From: Dama dama
Lineage: Eukaryota > Chordata > Mammalia > Artiodactyla > Cervidae
Direction of reading: 5' to 3'
Assembly: GCF_033118175.1 (NCBI RefSeq)
Contig: NC_083681.1
Location: forward strand, 14,712,001-14,776,000
Length of the DNA stretch: 64,000 nt
The position numbers and the translations under genes are program-made. This document shows positions 56,370 through 64,000 of this stretch, piece after piece (the first letter of the stretch is position 1; every line of letters begins with the position of its first letter). The notes beneath the pieces were generated by a model. It saw only the letters and a list, made by a program, of their open reading frames with translations, did no database searches and had not been told where the DNA came from.

Positions 56370-56548
56370 AGAACACTGGAGTGGGTTGCCATTTCCTTCT
56401 CCAATGCTTGAAAGTGAAAAGTGAAAGTGAAGTCACTCAGTTGTGTCCAACTCTTTGCGACCCCATGGACTGCAGCTTACCAGGCTCCTCCGTCCATGGG
56501 ATTTTCCAGGCAAGAGTACTGGAGTGTGGTGCCATTGCCTTCTCCATT
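56370..56548 (-). mobile_element. Bov-A2 SINE, partial dimer
   Basis: End of one unit ('aacactggagtgggttgcc', 'ttccttctccaatgc'), the characteristic linker 'gaaagtgaaaagtgaaagtg', and a full second unit to 'gccattgccttctcc'. Confidence 0.93.
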
Positions 56549-56701
56549 AGAAATAAATAGCATTATCTAAATGTTAAAAGCTAAAACTTGAAAAATATAT
56601 AAAGATGAATATTATAGCATTGCAATGGTACTTGTAGGTGTAATACTCATCATGCCACCACTAGGATGTTCTTTGTTTTTGATAGTACCAAGAATACTTT
56701 T

Positions 56702-56895
56702 GGGGTTCCCTGGTGGCTGAGACAGTAAAGAAGCTGCCTGCAATGCAGGAGATACAGGTTCCATGCCTAGGTCAGGAAGATACGCTGGAGAAGGGAATGG
56801 CAACCCACTCCAGTACTCTTGCCTGGAGAATCCTATAACTAGAAGAGCCTAGTGGGCTCTTGGGGTCGCAAGGAGTTGGACTAACACACACACCC
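56702..56895 (+). mobile_element. Bov-tA/CHR-2-type SINE
   Basis: Head 'ggggttccctggtggctgag', 'tgcaatgcaggagatacagg'; body 'ggaatggcaacccactcc', 'ggggtcgcaaggagttgg'. Flanks AAGAATACTTTT (56,690-56,701) and AGGAATATTTTT (56,896-56,907), 10 of 12 identical, are its target-site duplication. Confidence 0.93.
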
Positions 56896-56907
56896 AGGAA
56901 TATTTTT

Positions 56908-57548
56908 AAAGCTGTAAACATATTAGTCTCTGAAAAAAATGTGAAAAATATAAAAAAGTCTTTAAATAATATAAAATTTTATTAACACACAACAATAAAC
57001 TGGAATTAAATAACAAAAGTACTAATAACAACAAAATAGAAATATTTTTTAAAGAAACCACTAGACCAAGGAAATTCATATAACAATTACAAGAGTAACT
57101 GAAAAATAGTGGTGAAAATGTTACATATCTAAATCTGTGGGTTAGCTAAACTGAGGAGTATCCATAGATCAAGAAAGTTATTGCAAAATAAGAAAATCTG
57201 GATTTCTTGTATTAGTAAAAGAAAATCAATAAAATGATATGCAAATTCTAGAACAAATTCCTTGAATAAGAAAATATATTCATAAGAAAGATAAATCAGA
57301 AGACATTTTAATAAAGAAAATACAAAAGCATAAATACATAAACTTAGGACATAAAAAAAGTCACAGCTACAGATGACTGTTTATTATTTTAATTGCTTAT
57401 TAACTATGATTTTTATGACTAAGAAAATGTATTTTACCAGTGGCTTCCTTTGGCTACTGGAGCAATATAATAAATAGAAATAGCAGTAGAGATTATTGAC
57501 ACTCACAGTCTCCCGATCTTCTCTAAGCCACTTGAGATGTGTGTCAAG
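56908..57548. other. AT-rich intergenic DNA
   Basis: A-rich, no gene or repeat recognised. The 69-codon minus-strand frame 57,384-57,593 runs into the duplicated segment and has no motif. Confidence 0.45.
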
Positions 57549-57743
57549 GACACCATAAATATTAAGCAATGTCTTGATCCATGCAAAATTCAAGCAAAGG
57601 AATAATCACAAAGACTTTTTAAGTTCCATTCTGTCGCATCATCATTGTTATTCATGAGGGCTAGAATGTTGTTCCAAAAAATGTTGGTAATGTTTATCAT
57701 TGATGATGGGTGATTAAGTTTTGAATCTTTATTTTATTGTACT
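57549..57743 (+). repeat. 195-bp duplicated segment, copy 2
   Basis: Direct-orientation partner of 55,312-55,506, offset 2,237 bases. Differences are C/T, A/G and G/A. Flanks differ completely on both sides ('gtgtcaag' left, 'agacaag' right), giving sharp edges. Confidence 0.95.
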
Positions 57744-58399
57744 AGACAAGATCTATGATCTTAATATTCAAAACTAAAACTTGTTTTTATTATTATTATT
57801 GAAAATCTAAGGACATTTCTCTGAATGCAAACAAGAAACAGCAAAATAGAAAGGAGTTATTAAAGGTTAGCATTGCTCACATCTTCTTATTGTGGCTTGT
57901 ATTTGCTGCTACTCAGAGCTCTATGGGAACTTTTGAATTTATTGGAATTTGCAATAATGTTTGCCAACATATGACATGAAAAACTTGCCCAGAATTTTTG
58001 CAAAACTCCCTTTTCAGAAAGATAGTTTCTGAATGAAAGTGATAAAAGTATTTTTCAAACTAAGAGTTCATGGGAGGGTATAACTTAGCAATGCAATATA
58101 TAATTCTAATAGTATTTGCTATTAAACAACTTTTATGTTAAATAATATTAAATGCACTTGGTATCAGTAAATGAACTAATATCTATATAAAGGAAAATGA
58201 CTGTGTTTGTTGCCATACAGAACCCATTTGACCATTTTAGCTTACTTAACCAGTAAGTTAATTAAATGGAAGTTTAGTCAAGCAACTATTAAGAGTTCAT
58301 TTGTGTGTGTGTGTGTGTGTGTGTGAGTGTTGGAGACTGGGTTCTACTATAAAGCAGAGGGAAAAGAAACTAACAGCTGTTTAGTATCCAGTAAGAACC
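57744..58399. other. Low-repeat intergenic DNA
   Basis: No gene recognised. Contains a (GT)12 run at 58,302-58,325. Confidence 0.45.
58302..58325. repeat. (GT)12 microsatellite
   Basis: Twenty-four bases of pure GT ending at GAGTG. Confidence 0.92.
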
Positions 58400-58645
58400 T
58401 AACATTGTTATAGATCCTTATCACATATTTTATCTCATTTTGTCCTCATAACACAGCTGTTAGGTATTATAATTCTCACTCTATACATGATGAAACTGCA
58501 GCTCAGAGAGTTTAAGTAATTTGGCCAAAGCTATAAAGCCAGCAAGGAGCAAAGTCTGAATTCTAATCTAATGTCACTTTGTTACTGATTAGCAGAGAAC
58601 ATTTTCTTTCCATTATACTACTACATTAATAGAGGTAACTAATTT
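58400..58645 (-). mobile_element. MIR SINE
   Basis: Good antisense MIR: 'ttatctcattttgtcctcataac', 'tgttaggtattataattctcac', 'gatgaaactgcagctcagag', 'agtttaagtaatttggcc' and 'gtctgaattctaatc'. Nearly full-length core. An ancient mammalian family in low-repeat DNA. Confidence 0.85.
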
Positions 58646-60427
58646 GATTTAATTGTTCGATGACTTTAGAGACACTTCAAATCTGTTACAAATGATACAG
58701 CTACTTATAGACACACCTAAAACAAGTAGCCCAAATTAGAAGATATCCAATCTTGGCAAGATGAACTTTAAAACACTGTGAAAATTTACTTTCACAACTA
58801 AGCTAAAGAAAAATTCATTCATGTCTCCGGATTGTAAGTATGGAAACTCATTAAAAAAAAAAAAAGAGTAGACTAAAATAGTATGAACATCAATCTACCT
58901 TGAATAAAAGGTAGATTTAGAAGTTTAATTCTACTGTCCCTTTGTCTCAGGATGACAAAGAACTCATTTCAATCTCTCAAAACAAGAGTATTGCCCTGAA
59001 GAAGCAGTGAATATTAGGTATAGGTCTATAATCTATATTTATCATAGATCAAAGTCTTCAGTTCTCTTTGCATTTGCCTAAAATCCCATGCATAATTCCA
59101 GTTACCTTTCCTCTAGGTGCTCGATGAACTGAGTGTTCATAGAGTAAATGAATCTTTAATATTTGTTTTCTGAGAGATGGCTATAACCATTAGTTCATCC
59201 CTCTGATTATAACTTTTAAAGATTTGACAGTCACTGTTACTTATACTTTTTATTGATTTCACAAATATGAATTGATTTAACCTGCCAAGAAATTAAACTT
59301 GTCCAAATTACATCTTACAACACTTAGAAGATAATATTTCACTTTTTTCATTTTGTTTAGTCTGGAAGGCAGAAGGAATGACAAATGGATAATCCTAAGT
59401 AAATAATAAACTTCAAATACTTAAAACTGGAACACAAAGAATCCATCAGTAATTTTCTACTATACAAAATGTACATGATTCGTTTTTTGTATTTGCATAA
59501 AAGTTCAAAATGAGTTATCCACTTTCATGACACAAGCCAAACTATTAAGAATGTATTTTGTGAAATCTTATGAGAATCATAAAGAAACATATCTGTTTCC
59601 ATTTATGCTGTATGCTACCTACCTTTGTCCTATTTGACCCTCATCCATTACTTTGTATTTTTTAGCTTTGGTGCTTTAAAATTAAGCCAATATAATAATA
59701 ATTCTATTACAAATTCAAATGTTTTTCACAACATTTCAATTTCCTTTGAATGTTTCAGTTCTAATCTCCAAGCCATTTACTCAAAAATTTGACTTGAGTT
59801 GTCATAAATTAAGTTGCAGTTACAGTAAAAATTATTTTTAGATCAAAGTTGAGTTGAATCCTCAGACACCTTGGACAGCAAGGAAGTTTATTCTCCTCAA
59901 TAATTAACAATTTTAGAAGTGCCAAAGTTTAAAGGAAGAACCCATATATAATTTCTTCAAAGTAAGACTCAAGGTTTCAACTTCAAGGACATGCCTTGCA
60001 TATATCAGTTTTCCTGAAGGAGTTAAAAGTGATTAGATAGTACATAATTCATGTAGAATGACTGGGCAAATGAACTTTAAATAATGAGCATTAAATGGTT
60101 AAATCATAAATAAGAGGAAAAGAAAGTATGTGTGATTGTGAAAGAATCATAGAGTTCAATGGTTCCTGTAACAAATCATAGCATGGGAACCAGTTTTCTC
60201 ATCACCAGAAAGCTAGGAGTTTAGAATATCCTCCTGTCACTGTTGTATGTCTCAAAGGCAGTGGAATAATAAAAAGAGGCATAAAAGGTGAATAGAAAGT
60301 TACACATGAAAGTTTTAGATATGAAGAGTGCACAGATACATCAAAAGGAATTCAATGGCTGAGATTGATATTTCCAGGCACTAAGAAGCTCAGATGGTTT
60401 AGTATGACAGTGATTAAGTTACATTGA
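58646..60427. other. About 1.8 kb of low-repeat DNA
   Basis: No open frame of note, no BovB, SINE or L1. This is the longest stretch free of young repeats and the most plausible place for single-copy non-coding sequence. A 13-A run lies near 58,852-58,864. Confidence 0.45.
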
Positions 60428-60691
60428 GTTAAAACAGTCATAACTGGAACTACAGAAATAAAATCAATTCAGATTTTGTGTTTAAATCTGAACTTTGAAG
60501 AGTTTCCAAAAAAATGAATATATAATTCTTGCCTACAAGGGTTGAATAATTCAAGCAAAAGGGACTGCTTATGACAGCAATATTCTGCAAGAAATATTCT
60601 GGGATCTAAACGCTCTCAGGAGGCTCTACTTTGAAAATAATGTATACAGTTGAAAGCGGGAGAGGAAGATATGCCTTCAAAGGGTAAAGGG
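60428..60691 (+). repeat. Permuted old repeat, copy 1 (order X then Y)
   Basis: Block X (60,428-60,569: 'gttaaaacagtcataactgg', 'tttaaatctgaactttgaag') is followed by block Y (60,571-60,691: 'tattctgcaagaaatattctg', 'gggagaggaagatatgcc'). Both recur at 61,672-61,918 in the reverse order but the same orientation. Family unknown. Confidence 0.85.
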
Positions 60692-61054
60692 TTAAATTGA
60701 TAGCTTGGATGGAGCCAATGCTAGAGACATAAATCCTGAGTAAGGTAGAAGCACATAGGGAAGGGAACTGAAAGAGGAGTCGTTAAAAGTGACTGAAAGG
60801 ACCAAATCATGACATAATGTGGGGGGGTTAAGCTAGGAATTTCAAGACCTAAGACAGAAGTCGGGGGTGGGGGATGGGGGGGATGGAGGGTGTTTCTGGG
60901 GATTTCCTTTTATAAGGACACTGTACTTATAACCTTGCATGGCCAAGGAAGACTCTTAATAAGTGATCAGATTGCGTCAGCGAGATGGGAGGGATGGCTG
61001 GGGAGACAGACTGATGTAGAATTTCCTTCAATTAGTATAAAATATGCTAAGATG
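60692..61054. other. Low-repeat DNA with G-rich patch
   Basis: No gene. G-runs at 60,821-60,827 and 60,862-60,889 ('cgggggtgggggatgg' then more GGGG) give several G-tracts on one strand, a possible G-quadruplex. Confidence 0.5.
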
Positions 61055-61373
61055 GGGGCTTCCCTGATAGCTCAGTTGGTAAAGAATCCACCTGCAATTC
61101 AGGAGCCCCTCATTCTATTCCTGGGTTGGGTAGATCCCCTGGAGAAGGGACGGGCTACCCATTTCAATATTCTTGGGCTTCCCTTGTGTCTCAGCTGGTA
61201 AAGAATCCCCCTGCAGTGTGGGAGCCCTGGGTTCGATCCCTGGGTTGCCAGGATCCCCTGGAGAAGGGAAAGGCTACCCACTCCAGTATTCTGGCCTGGA
61301 GAATTCCACAGACTGTATAAACGATGGTGTTGCAAAGAGTCGGACGCGACTGAGCGACTCTCACTGTCATTTT
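61055..61373 (+). mobile_element. Double-headed tRNA-Glu SINE
   Basis: A first head plus linker (61,057-61,168, through 'cccctggagaagggacgggc') is followed at 61,169 by a second head with an intact Pol III B box (GGTTCGATCCC, 61,230-61,240) and a complete body ending 'gactgagcgactctcactg'. Same architecture as 31,698-32,031. Confidence 0.93.
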
Positions 61374-61439
61374 CAAATTTTTAAATTCTTATTCATTCAA
61401 CAATGTTCAGCAACTATTTTGGGTCCCCTAGTACATGAT

Positions 61440-61644
61440 TGTTGTTGTTAAGTCATGTCTGATGCTTTTGCAACCCCTTGGATTATAACCCACCAGGCTC
61501 CTCTGCCTATGGAATTCTTCAGGCAAGACTACTAGAGTGGGTTGTCATTTCCTTCTTGAGGGAATTTTCCTGACCCAGGGATTGAACTTGCATCTCCTAT
61601 TTTTTAAGGCAAATTCTTTACTGATGAGCCATCAGGGCTACTCA
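61440..61644 (-). mobile_element. Bov-tA/CHR-2-type SINE
   Basis: Antisense: 'ttaagtcatgtctgatgc', 'ggcaagactactagagtggg', 'gacccagggattgaacttgc', 'ctgatgagccatcagggc'. The anticodon-arm region is replaced by 'tattttttaaggc'. Confidence 0.9.
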
Positions 61645-61671
61645 TGGTTAGCCCTATTCTAAGTCCTGTTC

Positions 61672-61918
61672 ATGACAGTACTATTCTGCAAGAAATATTC
61701 TGGGACCTTAAACCCACCTAGAGTGAGTTTACAGTTTTGAATGAGGGAGAGGAAGATGAGTTTTCAAAGGGAAACTGTTAAAACGGTCATAACTAGAACT
61801 ACAGAAATAAAGTCAGTTCAGGTGTTGTGTTTAAATCTGAACTTTGAAGAGTTTCAGATGAAAAGATTATGTAGTTCTCACCTACAAGGTTTGAATAGTT
61901 CAAGCAAAAGAGGCTGCT
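61672..61918 (+). repeat. Permuted old repeat, copy 2 (order Y then X)
   Basis: Y (61,672-61,776) abuts X (61,777-61,918). X copies are both 142 bases, with roughly 85% identity judged by eye. The opposite block order from copy 1 suggests a decayed tandem array or a rearrangement. Confidence 0.85.
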
Positions 61919-62102
61919 CAAGAGAGCACTAAATGATTTTTATCTAAGAAATTGGCGGAAGAAATTTGGTTCCTGGAAAAATTAATAGATGCTTCAGCAC
62001 TAACCGCCACACCCTCATCTAGTTTGTGAACACTTGTTTCTACCTTTTTAAGATATTCTGAAATCTCTGTAACTGCACTGAAAATGAATAAGGATTTGAT
62101 AA

Positions 62103-62318
62103 GTTTGTGTTAGTTGCTCAGTCATGTTGGACTCTTTTGCGACCCCAGAGACTATAACCCACCAGGCTTCTCTGTCCATGGAATTACTCCAAGCAAGAAT
62201 ACTGAAGTGGGAAGCCATTCACTTCTTTCGGGGATCTTCCCAACTCAGAGATAGAACCCAGGTCCCCTGCATTGCAGGCAGATTCTTTACCAGCTGAGCC
62301 ACAAGGGAAGCCCTGGGC
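62103..62318 (-). mobile_element. Bov-tA/CHR-2-type SINE
   Basis: Antisense, complete: 'gttagttgctcagtcatg', 'ggaattactccaagcaag', 'ccaactcagagatagaacc', 'gcattgcaggcagattc', 'ctgagccacaagggaagccc'. Confidence 0.93.
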
Positions 62319-63060
62319 TCACATAAAGTATATCTAGAATTTTGACCTTAGATTCTAGGAATATATTTGCTTATATTAAAAAATAAACCTGATTTAAAAA
62401 AAAAAAAAAAAAAAACTTGAGAGAGTACCAGAAGAATAAAAGATATGTTTGTAATCACTTGCTCAAAAGTGCCCGCTCCAAAGTGTAACTGGCTCCTGAA
62501 CATTTATATTATACGTATCTTAATTAGTACTGATTGGCAATGTAAAAGTAATTCTGTCATCTATCTTCATTATTAGAAAGAGCAAAATGATTTTGTCACC
62601 TGGTTTTATCCCATCATATTTGTTATGATTGTGAGAGTCCAAAGATAATAACAAACACCTGACACATGGTAGATGCCCCATAAATATTGGTAAAATGAAT
62701 GAAATTAATGAATGAGCCTCTATTCAAATGCAAAATACTTTTTTTAAAGTTTGTAACTGAGAGGTTCTAACTGCTCCCCTGGAAGCACAGGTCAGCAGAT
62801 CCCCTGTTACAAGGCTCAGCTCCCTCACTCCTAATAGGAACAGTAGTTCTAAAGGGCATCTTGACTTTCCCTCAGTTTTCTTTATCTTTCCAGAGGTTTT
62901 ATTTCCAAATTCTTTACTCACACTTTGCCTTTTGTTTTACCTCCCTTATCTAATTCAATTTATCAGTTTCTTCTTTTTCTAATCATCCAGCATTATGACT
63001 CAAAATTAACTTATGCTGTTATTAAGTTATCAATATTATGAAGAAAGCATAAAGATATAA
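62319..63060. other. Low-repeat DNA with a 20-plus A tract
   Basis: A long A-run at about 62,395-62,416 could be the tail of an unrecognised retroposed piece. 'cacctgacacatggtagatgcc...ataaatattgg' (62,657-62,690) resembles an MIR/L2 tail. No gene. Confidence 0.45.
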
Positions 63061-63236
63061 AACCACATGGTGGCCCAGATGGTAAAGAATCTGCCTGCAA
63101 TGCAGGATACCTGGGTTTGACCCCTGAGTTGGAAAGATCCCTTGGGGGAAGGCATGGCAACCCACTCCAGTATTCTTGCCAGTGTTACTGCCGTGGACAG
63201 GGGAGCCTGGAGTCTCAAAGACTAACACACAAACAC
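63061..63236 (+). mobile_element. Bov-tA/CHR-2-type SINE
   Basis: Head 'acatggtggcccagatgg', 'gcctgcaatgcaggatacc'; body 'ggcatggcaacccactcc' to 'gactaacacacaaacac'. The segment before the final tail is shortened. Confidence 0.91.
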
Positions 63237-63719
63237 AACATACAACTTAATCACAATTCAGGGAGGATTCAATCTTGATAACTATATAGGAATTAAAATC
63301 CTTGTAGTTCTTCTAAAGAACTTACTTTATAAATTCAGTCTCTCTTCCCACAATCGGACTGCCTTATTTGGGCCATCTCTTTTATCAGGTGTGATCTCAG
63401 GGAACACAAACTAATTGCAATTTAACCAGACATAATTAAAATGGCAATTACTCCCTCCCTCCCTCCCTCCCCTTAATACAGAATGTATTTTTAATTGATT
63501 TGGGATATCATTGTCACTCATTTTCCCTTGAGAAGATAGTATGAAGGTAAGTATATATGGCAACATAGGAAAGAAATATGTGTTTACTATTTAGACTCAA
63601 GCTAGATTGTTTGCAGCAAGTTGAACTTTCTTTCCTATTTGCCTAGTATAATACAGATTTACTCTACCCCTACCAGAAAGCAACTCCGAATTATGAAATA
63701 AAGAAAGCAGTTTATCTAG
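63237..63719. other. Low-repeat DNA with (CTCC)n
   Basis: Contains (CTCC)5 at 63,451-63,472. Nothing else recognised. Confidence 0.5.
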
Positions 63720-63900
63720 TGAAAAGTGAAAGTGTTAGTCGCTCAGTTGTGTCTGATTCTCTGTGTCCGGCCAGGCTCCTCTGTCCGTTGATTTCTCCAG
63801 GCAAGAATACTGGAGTGTGCAGCTATTCCCGTCTCCAGGGGTTGAGCCCAGATCTCCTGCACTGCAGGCAGATTCTTCACCATCTGAGTCACCAATAAGA
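63720..63900 (-). mobile_element. Bov-tA/CHR-2-type SINE
   Basis: Antisense: 'gaaaagtgaaagtgttagtcg', 'caggcaagaatactggag', 'gcactgcaggcagattcttc'. The 5' body is shortened at 'tgtgtccggccagg'. Confidence 0.9.
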
Positions 63901-63924
63901 CTCAGACATTGGGACATCTACCTA

Positions 63925-64000
63925 GCTCTCAGATCACCTGCTCTGGAGGAAGACATGCCTGCAGGACACTCAAGTAAACTTTGGAAATGCCCTTATGGCA
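63925..64000 (+). mobile_element. Possible MLT1-type LTR, cut by window end
   Basis: 'gatcacctgctctggaggaag', 'catgcctgcaggacactcaag' and 'ggaaatgcccttatgg' resemble the interior of a MaLR LTR that would continue beyond the window. Confidence 0.4.

Noticed and set aside
61230..61240. Intact Pol III B box as evidence of a functional tRNA gene
   Set aside because: The surrounding sequence is a SINE head that cannot fold as a full tRNA and is joined to a BovB-derived body.
1..64000. CRISPR arrays, phage, operons or other prokaryotic systems
   Set aside because: No spaced short repeats, no dense coding, no ribosome-binding context; all repeats are eukaryotic retrotransposons.
1..64000. A previously undescribed coding system
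   Set aside because: I looked for long motif-bearing frames outside the transposons and found none; the novelty here is in insertion structures and two unknown duplications, not in genes.

Overview
This is mammalian nuclear DNA from a ruminant, most likely a bovid (cattle, buffalo, sheep or goat lineage). The diagnosis rests on repeats: many copies of the RTE-clade LINE BovB, tRNA-Glu-derived Bov-tA/CHR-2-type SINEs, Bov-A/Bov-A2 SINEs with a (GCT)n edge, and an artiodactyl-type L1 5' and 3' UTR. The sequence is AT-rich. I find no host protein-coding gene, exon set, rRNA, functional tRNA, CRISPR array or bacterial-style feature. Every long open frame I examined is a piece of a dead transposon or a chance frame, so I read the window as intergenic (or deep intronic) DNA.

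Layout. 0-12 kb: decayed minus-strand L1M elements carrying later SINE and BovB insertions, including a BovB with a twin-primed 5' inversion (4,991-7,484) inside an older plus-strand L1 3' end. 13-15 kb: a 2-kb plus-strand BovB. 16-19.5 kb: a (TA)22 tract, a head-to-head SINE pair, an old L2 and two AT palindromes. 19.7-24.7 kb: the most complete BovB, with its long 5' region, split by a plus-strand BovB. 25.2-27.5 kb: BovB inside BovB with an 11-bp target-site duplication. 29.6-37.6 kb: a minus-strand L1 with recognisable 5' UTR, ORF1 and most of ORF2, interrupted by a SINE, a BovB and a later 5'-inverted L1 that itself contains a BovB. 38-43 kb: more BovB and Bov-A2. 43.4-50.6 kb: old L1M with a SINE and an LTR-like insert, then a 3-kb BovB. 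52-55 kb: an MLT1-type LTR and another BovB-in-BovB. 55-64 kb: largely low-repeat DNA with a near-identical 195-bp duplication (55.3 and 57.5 kb), an MIR, a permuted old repeat pair and a SINE cluster.

How it fits together. The content is a layered record of retrotransposition: ancient L2/MIR/MLT1, then L1M, then later L1, then BovB and its dependent SINEs. BovB sequence sums by hand to about 24 kb, well over a third of the window. No BovB copy has an uninterrupted endonuclease-reverse transcriptase frame; several keep the YADD box and others have lost it. SINE mobilisation is presumed to have used BovB enzymes in trans (established for Bov-tA/Bov-A families).

Limits: repeat names come from remembered family consensus sequences, not a database search. 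Boundaries are usually good to about 5-20 bases, and exact where a target-site duplication was read.
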